Positions 18,001 to 29,398 of a stretch of DNA of 64,000 nucleotides are shown here, piece after piece (position 1 is the stretch's first letter; every line of letters begins with the position of its first letter). Where the stretch lies: positions 84,501 through 148,500 of the forward strand of contig JAXRKN010000045.1 of NCBI GenBank assembly GCA_038502055.1, written 5' to 3'. The position numbers and the translations under genes were made by a program. The notes under the pieces were generated by a model. That model ran no database searches. It was given only the letters and a program-made list of their open reading frames with translations, and had not been told where the DNA came from. This DNA is from Tanytarsus gracilentus (Eukaryota > Arthropoda > Insecta > Diptera > Chironomidae).

Positions 18001-18959
18001 CAGGGGGCGGCGACTAGTATATAAATTTTATATCTTTATATACCTAAAAATATAAAAATATAAATAGAAATATAAAAATATAAATTTATTTAAAAATATA
18101 AATTGATATTTTATTATTTTATCTTTTTGTTTGTTTTTACGACAAAATTTTTTTAATTGCATATCGAGATTTGGATCTCAATTTAAGCACTAAATCTTTG
18201 TTCGAATGGCTATCAAATCCATCGCTGGATCTTAGTTCTACTGGATCTCACTTCCAGACTAAATTTTAAAACTGCTGGATCTACTTCCAGAGCTGGATCT
18301 TAGTTCAATGGATCTCAATTTAAGCACTGAATTAGTTGAATCTATCAAATCATCGCTTGATTTTACTTCTACTGGATCTCACTTCAGACTTCCTCACTAA
18401 ATCTTAAAGTATGGATCTCACTCCAGAGCTGGATCTAGTTCCAATGTCTTTTTCTTCGTCTATTTAGCGGTGTTTGCTTTTCCTTGATCGTATTTTTAGG
18501 TAACTATTTTTTGATTTTTTGCTTTTTTTTTGTTTTGTCCTGCTAATTTATATGTTTGGTGGTGTATGGTCTAATTATCTATCTGTTCGTGCCTATATCC
18601 TGCTTGTTTTACTTCTCTGGATCTCACTTCCAGACTTCCTGCACTAAATCTTAGCTACTGGATCTCACTTCCAGAGCTGGATCTTAGTTCCAATGGATCT
18701 CAATTTAAGTTCTGAATCTAGTTCGAATGGTTTCGATCCATCGATTGATTTTACTTCTACTGGATCTCACTTCCAGCTTTAAATTTTAGTTGAAAAGTCA
18801 CAATATAGAGTAAATTCCGATCGAAAAGTATATAAAAATATAAAAATATAAAAAATATAAAAAATATAAAAATATAAATGAGGTATATAAAAATATAAAA
18901 ATATAAATTTTAGATTTTTATATACCCAAAAAATTTATATCCAAGTCGTCCGCCCCCTG
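18001..18959. mobile_element. CAGGG-ended transposon-like element (959 bp, 7-bp TSD)
   Basis: Ends CAGGGGGCGGCGACT and, inverted, CAGGGGGCGGACGACT. Both are followed by ATATAAATTTT and arrays of TATAAAAATA. Flanked by TAAATAC (17994-18000 and 18960-18966). The core (about 18170-18790) consists of degenerate words such as CTGGATCTCACTTCCAG and CTGGATCTTAGTTCCA. hAT elements typically begin CAGGG and duplicate 8 bp; here only 7 bp match exactly. No transposase frame, so non-autonomous. Confidence 0.8.
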
Positions 18960-18966
18960 TAAATAC

Positions 18967-20142
18967 TTAAAATGACTTTTCTCTACACATTGGGGTGAAA
19001 GTACTTCAAGAAACGACAAAACTGTTAAAATGACTTCATTTGACATTAAAAACCTTTAAAAATCATTATATTGATGTTAGGCTACAAAAAATATCGTTAA
19101 AGAGTGTCCTAAGCTCATCTTTGACTACATTTTTGCATCATGCTTAATTTAATTTTTAAACCACTTAAAATAAGTTTTCATGCAACCAGAGGTCTAATTT
19201 AAGTACAAGACACACTTAAATGTTTTAAAAAAATATTTTTACAATGGATACGATCACTTCATCGACCATTAAGTTTTTTTTACTTCTGAATTTTAATTGA
19301 TTCAAAGTTGGACACAAGATTGTATAATTTGAAACTTAATTGTGCTGCTGAAAATCGATTTGTTTGTCCAAATCGGATGTTGACTTTTCAGAAATTAATA
19401 AGTTATCTTCAGTCATGATACTTACAAGGACACTCAAAACGCCTGGAAAGATTGAGTCCTTTATAAAGATCTCTCGTGTTGATAGTACAATCGGTGGTTT
19501 TATATTTACAATATTTGATTGGATCGTCCATCTAGCTTACAAATAATTACTTTTACGTGTTTAATTGAAGAATTTTTCGTCAGAGATCAAAATAATTTGT
19601 CGTTTGTGACCACCAAAATAGTTTACTTGACTCAAGAAAACTTTTTTGTTTATTATTAAATCGATCCTTGCTTGGTTGCAAATTGCGGTAACCAGGGAAA
19701 ATGGTTACATTTCGTATTTATAAAAATTATGACCGTGAATTCACCCTGTGTAGTGATGGCAAATATACGTTGAAAAAGTATATTGCAATTCAGAAAAATT
19801 TCTCCACGTGCATAATTAAATAAGTGCGAGCGTATGTGAGTGGGATGTTGCTACACTTAAGAATTTACGCAATTTCGAGCATTTCAAGAATAATTATTAT
19901 AGCGTCCTTTCTGTGGTTTTCTTTTTTCAATTACAAAGAGCAGTGGTTGTTATTATCCAAATTGAATAATTTTTTAAAAATTTCAACAGATTTATTAAGA
20001 ATAAATTAGAGGCAGCAATAATGAATTTTTGCAATGGAAAGTAAATTGAAAGTGACAAGCAAATTACTCGCTATAAAACAACAAGGAAATTGCAATTCAT
20101 TTCCATCAAACACTCGGATAATCGCCAACAATCCTTCTTGAC
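18967..20142. other. gene-free upstream region of the TBC1D30 gene
   Basis: AT-rich, with no supportable exon. It should contain the promoter and leader of the next gene, but no clear core-promoter motif combination stood out. Confidence 0.45.
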
Positions 20143-23100
20143 ATGAGTGCGCAGTCGGATGAGCAATCAGTCAATAGTCAGATGCAACGTGAGAATAAAG
20201 ACGAAATGGTTGTTGTAGCTGAGGATTATTGCAATAAAAGAGGTAATAAATGTTGTGCCATAACAGTTGCTATATTGTTATATGTTACGAGAGAAATAAA
20301 TTCTTTATGGGATGCCTTGTAGAGTAAACTCAACTACATATACCGCGAAATGTCATCTAAAGCTTTTTGCACACAGCATCAATTTGATTAAATTTGCGTG
20401 ATAAAAAGCAAAAGAATTAAATTCAAAATAGAAAATTATGCGAATGCATACATAAGCGTTAAGCTTTTATGACTATTCTTGGGATTAAAAAATCCTTATT
20501 TAAAGTCCAATTATTTAAAATGCTCCTTTGTTTTTTATTTGTTATAAGATAAGATCAATACCCCGATGCATAATTTCTAAAAAAATCGAGGAAATTTTTT
20601 TGAAATTTTTCGATCAACAAGTAAAGCGTGATAATTTTCGTGCTCAAATTCATTTCTTGTTTAATAAAAATCAATTGAAATTTTGAATCTAATAGTAATG
20701 TTTACGAGTATTTCCGGAAAGCCTTTTAAGACACAAAATGCATTGCGAGATTTATGGATTTAATTAAGCATAAAACCCGTGATCAACGATGATGTGGAAA
20801 AAAGGTACAATTTAGAGATGATTCTTGTTTTGAGGGGAAGAAGCATGATAAAACAAGATGGGTCTGCAAACGGCGTTGCCATTTCCAATAGCTCCGCTGT
20901 CAATTTGATAAAAACTCAAGTGTTGCTTGAAAATTTGACTTCTTTTCTTCTTCTTTCTTGAATTGTTTATCTCGCGTCACTTGTTAAACCTTTTCACGTT
21001 TTCGCCATGTCAATTCGGAAATGCAACTGGTGCAAAACCAAAGATATCCTAAATTTTCAAAATTCTTGTACGTCACATCAGCAATTCTATCTTTCACCTC
21101 AAAAAATCTCTTGTCACATTTGGCATGACACTTGTAATCACAAGTCGCGCATTCGAAAGACACTTCTCTCCTTCCCATGATTTGATCACAGCTGTTACAG
21201 GAAAGACGCTTCATTTTTTTTTAAATTTGTGCCCACTATTGTTAGTATTTTCACAGGTTCTTGATGCTCAAACAATGGTGTGATGACTTATGCAACTATG
21301 ACTTATTTCAGAATCAATTCAATATCTGAACAACCTGCACAATAATAATTTTTATTTTATTCAGCCACTACGCATTGTTCGTTCATTTTTATCAAATAAG
21401 ATTTACTCCGAAGTTTTTAGTCTCCATCATAATTGTTTTCAATTTATTTTCATTTTTAAAGTGGTCGAGAATGTAAAAGCGGAATCGACGACATCGAGCA
21501 TGGCTTACATAGTTCCATCGAGTGGCAGTCGTGTGACGATACCGGAGTCGACATCCGATTTTAAGGACTGGCTTGAGGGTATTAAAATGGTGGCTCGATT
21601 GCCTGGTGGAATGCCGGTCGAATTTCGTCGAAAGGTAGGGAAAAATGGACATTTATAATTATTCCTAATTATTCTAATTATTCCTAATTATTTCTAATTA
21701 TCTAATTATCCTAATTATCCTAATTATACTAATTATTTCTAATTATCCTAATTATAGCTATAATTAGATAATTAGGAATAATTAGGATAATTAGAATAAT
21801 TAGGAATAATTAGGAATAATTAGAATAAATGGACACTTGAGGGAAAGCACTTGAAAGTATATTAAGTACGTCATAACATCTCCTTTTACAGCTTTGGCTC
21901 GCATTGGCGGAAAGATATTTGAAACGACGTGGGGTCGATTGGGATATTGAGAAAGTCAAGTGGTTTAGTGAGAATTGGAGAGCTGACGATGAAGAGTTGG
22001 GGATACAAATAGTTAAAGACTTGCATCGAACTGGTCATAGTCTTTTAAGTGGACCAACTGGAGAATTAAATCAAGCCAAATTGAAGCGAATTCTAATGGG
22101 CTTCACGCGATGGAATCCAGAGGTTGGATATTGTCAGGGCTTTAATATGTTGGGAGCTATAATTTTACAAGTAATGGACAAAAGTGAAGTTGACTCGATT
22201 AAAGTTCTCATTTTTCTCATTGAAGGACTTTTGCCGTAAGACTGCTGATATACATTTTTATGATAAAAAATTGATAAGATTAATTTTTATAATTTTTTAG
22301 TGCTGGCTATTTTTGTGGTTCCCTTATGGGTCTCCAAGTGGATATGGCCGTGTTTCGAGAATTATTAGGGAAAAAAATGCCAAAATTAGCTAGACATTTA
22401 CATAAATTACAGTACCAAGCCAACAGTGAGCCAACATCTGTGGAACCGCCGCTAATAAATGTTTTTACTATGCAATGGTTCTTAACTTTATTCTGCAACT
22501 GTTTGCCAATGACAAGTGTCTTGAGAATTTGGGATTTAATAATGACAGAGGGAAGCGATGTGTTGCTGAGGACGGCTTTGTCGATATGGAAACTGTTGGA
22601 AGAGTGAGCGAAAAAATTTAAAATGTTAAAAGGCTTTTATTCTACAAATTTCTTCAATTTACAGTAAAATTCTCCGTGAAGTTCGCACTGCTGACGATTT
22701 TTATTGCAAAATGGAACCTTTAATGACTGAGTTTTCGAAAGACCAAACGATTGACTCGAATGTTATGGTTCAGATGATAAGTGACCTTGGTCCTATCACG
22801 GACTTGCAAAAGCTTCGACAAAAGCACCTGACCGCCTCATACAATGATCAAAAGCAGCTAAAGTAAAGCTCTAAATGCAAATTTATTTTAGAGGTAAATT
22901 GAATTTTCTTATTTTTTTCTATAGAATGATGTACTCAAAAGCGGAGGGAGACACAGAGAGACTTGCGGTGGCTAATGCATGGCAGAATAACCGTGTAAGA
23001 CGAGGTTCACAGCAATTGCAATCAGATCGTGAGAAAATAGCTTTAGACATAACGATATTAAGGAAGCAATATGACAAGCTTAGAGAACGGCAGAAGCAAG

Positions 23101-26100
23101 CTCATATTATCCTTACCTCTGCCGTATCAAAACAAAATCAACAAGAGCAAACGACACCAATGACAGCAGCAACGACAAATGTCAATAAATTGCTGGCTGG
23201 AAAGCATGCAATCATATCGAAGGGAAGGAAGGGACCACCAAAAGGTAAACAAGATAATTTAATTAATCAAGCTTAATTGATAGGAATAAAAATGTTAGGA
23301 TTAAATTTTATGAGTTTATTACTTAGAAAATTTTTCTTAAGAGTAGCTAGCTTTTAAAGGATACGATCTAAAAATTTATTTAAAATATATTTTCACCAAA
23401 ACCTAAAACAAAAGCTTTAAAAATAATCATTTTAGGTGCGATTCCACCCGCGCGGAAGATGGTGAATGCGCAAAAGACTTCTTTATCATCTACGATGGTA
23501 GAAAAAAAAACAGCAGTAATGAAAGAACTCGACATGCTTCATGGGAAAAATACTGATGAATCAAACCGTAGAAAGAATAGCCTTACATGGAAGGAAATAA
23601 ATGCAGAATTGCCAACTAAGACAAGAAGCGATTCTTCGTCTTACAGTGAAAATAGCGATTCAGAGTCGAGTCCAAGTACGAGTTTATGTGACGATGAAAA
23701 TCTCAAGTCATTAGATACAACGCCAGTTAAGAAGAAGAGACATAAAGACATTAAGAAGAGGGAAGTGGTGGGTGAAAGTAACAGTGCCAAAAGTGCTTCA
23801 AGTCAAAGTCACTTTAACTTAATGACTCCATTGACTGTCGTTGACGAGGTTAAATCCACGTCCAATGATTCTGTACCGACTGATGATGATAAAGAGCCAC
23901 AAGCGACATTAGAAAATGTAAATTTAAGTGTTCCCCATAGTGAAATCATAAGTAGCATAAGTCAGTTATCACCAATGCCCGATATTTCTTCGTATTTCAG
24001 TACTGCCATTAGTCCTATTAAGTTACCCTCAAACTATTATGATTTTCCCGACTTAAGTTCGTTTTCTAACGCACCAGTCATTCAGGCGCCCGAGAAAGAA
24101 GAAGAAAATAAGTTCGAAGTCAGTGAACAGGGCGTTACGAATGAATTCTTCGAACGTGTTACGTCTTCCAATGTATTCAACTTGTTACCATCATCATCAT
24201 CGAGTCGCGATAATTCGTTCATAAAACTCAAGCATGTCAATCAAAAGTCACTTTCAATGGAAGAAGAGTCGCTGGATGTGAAAGAAAAATTATGTAGAAT
24301 AAATCGGTCCTTTTCTGATGGCACCATAATCTACAATGATGCGGGTGACATATTTCAAAAAATAATTGCTGAAAATACTAAAATTCTCACAAAATTTTCA
24401 AATGAAAGTCTTTCATCCTCCACTAGGACGCCAATTGTCGAAACAATCCTTGAAGAGACCAAATCGTCAGAGGACAATTCATCCGAATGCGAAGAAATAG
24501 CCGCAATAGATGTCGCCGAAGAATGTACATCTACAATGGACGATGGAATTCAAGACATTGCGGATATACCATTTGAGTCTCAAAACTCCAATTATTCATC
24601 ATACATCGATATAAAACCTTCCGCAACATTATCGATGTTGGCGTGCAATGCTGAATTCAACGACGATGACGTCATATTGCAAAATGAAAAATCGATGAAT
24701 GGCAAAAATAGCGAGGATGAAATGCTGGCAACTCTACACACGACTTGCAATACTTCACGTACGCTCGACAGCAAGGTACTTGCTCAAAGGTCCTTACCAT
24801 TGAAAGATGTAGATGTGAAGAGTGAGAAAGTAATTTCACCAAAGTTTAACGAGATTTCGGCATTGGTGGATAAATTAAAGCGCGATATGGAAAGTGAATT
24901 AAAAAAGGACGAAAAAATTGATTCAGTTGAAAATAATGCAGCAGAAAATGATATCACGAAAAAAGAGAGCGTGGACGAGGTCGCTGCAGAGATAAATGTC
25001 AAGGAAAAGGTGAGTGTGAAAATTACGATAAATTGTGTGGATGAAAAGCCTATTGAAGCGAAGAAAAACATTGAAAACCATGTTATTGACCTTGAAAAGC
25101 AGGAGAAGAAAATCGATGACAAAATTGAATCAGATTCAGTGCAAAAGAAACTAAATACGCAATTGGATGAAACTCATCGAATTGAGGTAACCGTTGCGGC
25201 CACGAGTAATGAAAAAATTAATTCGTTAAATGAATATGAAGTGTCACCAGCTAAAGATTCTAGTGTTATTCTGAAAAAACTTAATGCTCAACTACAACGC
25301 TACGAAGAGCCTATAAACTCACGAAAACAACATCGAAGTCCTTCGGCCGAACGAATGAATGACTATAAGAAAGAACTTGATGCACTTCTTAAAGAGCGTG
25401 ACCCCGAAAAAATGTCTAAATCAGCTACATATCGCTATGACGAATCACCTCAACCATTGACCGTCAATTCCTCTTCCACCTCCGCTCTCTACGACCATGA
25501 GCCGCGCAATGATATCCGTCGACGCGATATTGCATCCCTCGAGAGTCAACAGCAAACACGACGACCTTTCAAATCGAGCCCCTCGAGTAGTCTCTCCTCA
25601 TCGCCAAGCAATATTAATAGTACACTGTCTTCAATACAGAACACAATTAAGTCACTTGATTCCGCATGTCAAAGATCGGAAATTTACAATTACAAAAAAC
25701 TCGATAAAGCAATGGAAAGTATTGAGAAGATTTGTGAATCGGATCGTGAATGGCACTTCTATAAGTTCACCAAGAAATTAGAGTCCCCACCTATGTCAAA
25801 CACAAAATCTCAACGAATTTATAAGGACTTGTCATCATTAAGAAGCAATTTTTCTCGCTTTGAAGCCGAAAATATTCCTAAATCAAAAACGCCCGAGCTT
25901 GATCCCAATTATTTAGCTAAATTGAGATGTTTGTCAACAGAAGATTATATTGCGGGACGAAAATCGCCAATGAGTCTCAGTCCGAATAGAGAACGAAATA
26001 CTCTAGATCGGTATTCACGAATTGATCGCTCACCTACATCACCGAGTATCTCGTCTAGATTTCTGAAATCTCCCACAGGCGATAGAGCATCAAAATCAGC

Positions 26101-26314
26101 AGAAAATTCGCCTTCACGCTATGGCGGTGAATCAACTTTATCGACAAGATATTCTCAATATTCTCCATCGAATGGCAACACCTATAGTTCAGACATGAGA
26201 GCAGAAAGCATGAATAATTTGAGCTGCAAGTCAGTGACTTGCATTGACTTGCATAAAAAGTATTATGAATTTGAATGGGAAAAGACGTCGACGCGAATAA
26301 AATATGATATTTAA
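20143..26314 (+). CDS. TBC1 domain family member 30-like Rab GTPase-activating protein
   Basis: Seven exons: 20143-20242, 21462-21634, 21892-22235, 22301-22603, 22665-22862, 22925-23244, 23436-26314; they join without frame break to 1438 codons. The TBC domain spans about residues 75-310 and has both catalytic fingers: the Arg finger in IVKDLHRT (R about 137) and the Gln finger in GYCQGFN (Q about 173), so GAP activity is expected. TBC1D30-type blocks include VDMAVFRELL, NVFTMQWFLTLFCNCLP and ADDFYCKMEPL. After the TBC comes the family's helical region (DREKIALDITILRKQYDKLR). The last exon encodes about 950 Ser/Glu/Lys-rich, probably disordered residues. TBC1D30 relatives act on Rab8 at cilia and membranes; the substrate here is not shown by sequence. 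Start: first in-frame ATG of exon 1, before a GTAATA donor. Confidence 0.93.
20984..21214 (-). pseudogene. PHD-type zinc-finger fragment, probable LINE ORF1 N-terminus
   Basis: A 76-residue frame with a Cys/His pattern CNSC-x13-CATC-x3-KCHAKC ... FCTSC, that is paired CxxC knuckles as in PHD/FYVE-like fingers. It lies antisense in the first intron of the TBC1D30 gene and stops soon after the finger. Insect non-LTR retrotransposons often encode ORF1 proteins with an N-terminal PHD finger, a coiled coil and a C-terminal FP-like domain, and the rest of such an ORF1 is seen at 61377-62127. A single small zinc-finger gene is the alternative; no promoter or partner exon was found. Confidence 0.55.
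21655..21830. repeat. palindromic (TAATTATTCC) array in a TBC1D30 intron
   Basis: The left half consists of CTAATTATTC/CTAATTATC units, the right half of their complements GAATAATTAG/GATAATTAG, meeting at AATTATAGCTATAATT (about 21750-21765). AAATGGACA stands at both outer edges (about 21646 and 21825). It fills most of the intron 21635-21891 and could fold into a hairpin there. Confidence 0.8.
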
Positions 26315-27740
26315 AAACTTTAGATGCATATGCATGATGCGATGAAATCCTTAATTAATGTGGAACAATGAATGTGCATTGCATTGGAATGAAAAAATTT
26401 AATTTGTGATAATAGAAATTATGAAAATTTTCCCTCCTCTTCATGTCTTTTTAAAAAAAAACTTAATATGATTAAAAGAAGAGCAGCATAAATTGTGAGC
26501 TTAATTATAAGAAGTGAAAAATTTGGGAGCTTTATGAAAATGTATAAAGTTCGTAAATTTAGTACAGGAATTTTGGTTGGTGTGACAAAATTTGGGTTTA
26601 TAAAACGATTTTTATTTTTAATTTTATATTTAATGGTTAAATTTTTAAAAATTAAAAATGCGGACTTAAAGTGTAACCAAAATAAAACATTTATTTGTAG
26701 TTATTAAACCCTCAGGCACTTCACACCTCAGTTATTATCAAATATTAAATCTATGGAAACGTAAGGAATTTATTCTCGCTTTTACCTCTTTTCGAAGTCC
26801 TCTTTTCGAAGTCCTCTTTCCGAACAACTTAATTATTTCAGTAAACTATCGCGAAAAAATGCTGACCATCAAAATAAACAAGCTAAAATTTTAGTTCTAG
26901 CCTGATATCGAGTACAATTGTGGAACAATTAAAACAAATTGAAATCAATATTTATAATTCATTGATCTCCTTATTTTGTGAGCTGGAGTGAAATAGGAAA
27001 AAAATTCAAACTTCGAGCAATGAAAAAATCTTATTAATGCTAAATTTTTCTCTTTGCATGAACAAATTATCTCTTTAAAAAAACAAAAAAGCTGCATTTT
27101 TTAAGGCAAATAAATATATTTTGCCCCATCTCTATCTCTATAGTTAATCCGTAATATTAATGTTGATATCATATAACGACCCGAAGTAAATATTAAAAAA
27201 AATGTGATTGTTAGTTAAAATATCAAGAAAAGCCATAATCGAATATTGGTTGTTAAAGTGAAAGGAAATGTATGTTTTAAAAATATTCGAGCAAATAAAG
27301 AATAGTTGAAAATATCAAAGTACCACCTCATAAGTGTACAACACTAAAACTAACGTTTTTAAATGATTCGAATAGATATTATCGCGTTTAATGTTTCAGG
27401 TTAATGTTGCAATGTTGGAACTTATTGTTGCAGGCTAATGTTTTAAAATGAAGCATAATGATTTAAAAAAATATGGTGCACCATGTTTCTCAATCATAAT
27501 TAATAAGTTAGAGTTTTTTCAATTTAAAAATTTATCATTAGATAAAATCTATTTTTATATCACTATTTTAGGATATTTTAAATGTTTTTGAATTTTAAAA
27601 TTTTTTTTTATATTAAACTTAAATTACCTAAACTTCAACAGTGTGAAGGTCGACTTATGAAAGCAAGTTGGCTTATTATTTTTACCTTTGATTTATTTCA
27701 TCCAATGCCTCAGTCTTTCGTAGCGTGTTGATACGTCAAG
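26315..27740. other. intergenic stretch between TBC1D30-like and SDR genes
   Basis: AT-rich, no supportable gene. A small tandem TTTTCGAAGTCCTC repeat lies at 26788-26822. Confidence 0.45.
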
Positions 27741-29121
27741 ATGGATAATTTCGATGATTTTGAGGAAAAAAGCTATCAAGAGGGAATAAAACCTAATTTT
27801 GAGTTCAAAGATCATTTCGCTTATTTATATTCCATGTTAAAATTTAGCCTAAGAATTCTTGTGTTTTTTATAAAGGAAATTTTTGAAAATATTTTCTACA
27901 AAAAGGAGAAAAAAAATTTATCCGGACAATTGGTGTTAGTTACAGGTGAAAAAAATTTTTAACTTCTGTAAAAAATGATAAAATGCTGTTTAAAGGTGGC
28001 GCAAATGGACTTGGACGTGCGACTGCATTTCGTTTTGCTAGAGAAAATTGCAACATTGTGATTGCCGACATCAACCAAAAAGAAGGAGAGAGAACAGCTA
28101 AAGAAATTGAAGAACAGTTTAATGGAACTGCGAAATCTTTTAAAATTGATATTTCAGACTTTGAAGCAATAGAAAACTTACGCGATGAAATCGAAGAAAG
28201 TTTCGGTCAATCAGTAGATATTTTAGTAAATAATGCTGGAATTTTGTCTGCAATTTCATTGAGAGAAGGACACTACAAGCAGGTTCAAAAAGTTATCGAT
28301 GTTAATCTCACATCGCATTTTTGGGTAAGTTTTAACTTTATTTACTCATTTACTCTTCAAAAAATTAATGCAAAACTTTAAACAGACAACTCGAGTCTTT
28401 TTACCTAAGATGATTGAAAAGAAAAGAGGACACATTGTTGGAATAGCGTCACTCGGTGGAAAGGTAAATAAATTCCAATAGTTAGCTTTTTAAATGACAA
28501 TTCGAGAACCGAAATTTACACATCAATTAATTTTATTTGCTTTCCTGTAAAAAAGCACAAATTATCGAGAAAATGTGACAGTTGAAGAATCAAAAAATTT
28601 ATAAAAAAATATTTGCAGGTAACACTGCCACTGGCAATTTCATATTGCGCTACAAAATTTGGAGTCGATGGATTTTATCGGTAATTATTTTAATATTTAA
28701 ATTATTCCTTTCAAAATAAACTAAATGTATATTTAGTGCACTTAATGACGAACTTTGCGTGTTAGATCATGACGAGTTCATTCACACTACTTGCGTGTTT
28801 CCGAGTTATATCAACACGCGAAAGGAGTTGACCGATATTTTGGACCAAATGGATGGCGTTGGTCAGAGAATGTCACCATCATATGTTGCCAATGAAATTG
28901 TTGAGGCAGTCAAACTAAACAAGAAGACAATAATTTTGCCAGCAACTGCAAGACTACTTTTATTGGCTAAGTGAGTAAACAATTTTTGATTTTTAAAAAT
29001 TAACTTTAAATTGCTTCAAAAAATATTATTTTTTAGCTGGCTTCCATCAAAAGTCATGAAGTACACAAAAACCAAATTCATCCCAAGGAGTCGTCGACCA
29101 AAGCACAAAAAATATATTTAA
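27741..29121 (+). CDS. membrane-anchored short-chain dehydrogenase, SDR16C / retinol dehydrogenase-like
   Basis: NAD(P)-dependent oxidoreductase probably acting on retinoid-, steroid- or fatty-alcohol-type substrates at the ER or lipid droplets. Exons 27741-27945, 27996-28324, 28386-28463, 28619-28680, 28737-28970, 29037-29121 give 330 residues. After a hydrophobic N-terminal segment (LRILVFFIKEIF) comes the cofactor loop TGGANGLGRA (split by the first intron), the stabilising NNAGIL, the catalytic Ser in GIASLGG and the YCATK catalytic Tyr/Lys pair. All active-site residues are present. Length and layout fit the 16C group (SDR16C5/RDH10-like). The gene is convergent with the ionotropic receptor, with 277 bp between stop codons. 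Exact substrate cannot be read from the sequence. Confidence 0.93.
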
Positions 29122-29398
29122 AAGAAATAACTAAAAATAAAATATCTTACCCTCTTAGGGAACTCGAATTATTAATTTTTTTTGTTATTTTATTTCCGAG
29201 ATGTAACCCTTCGAAATCGACAACAAAAGTTGGTGTTTTTTACTAAACTTATATTTTTTGTGAGTTTAACGTTTCAAATGCAATATATTTCATTGAAAAC
29301 AATTTATAGTGAACATCAGAAAAATTTGTCTTTTGCTCAAAAGGTGCTATTTATTACACAAATTCAATAAATAAATATTTAAAAATCAAATTAATTTT

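Noticed and set aside
18001..18016. CCAGGGGGCGGCGAC resembles a vertebrate CTCF core
   Set aside because: It is the terminal inverted repeat of a mobile element and is repeated at the other end.
24592..25122. Minus-strand frames opposite the TBC1D30 last exon
   Set aside because: Antisense shadows of Glu/Lys/Asp-rich coding sequence, giving Ser/Phe-rich translations.
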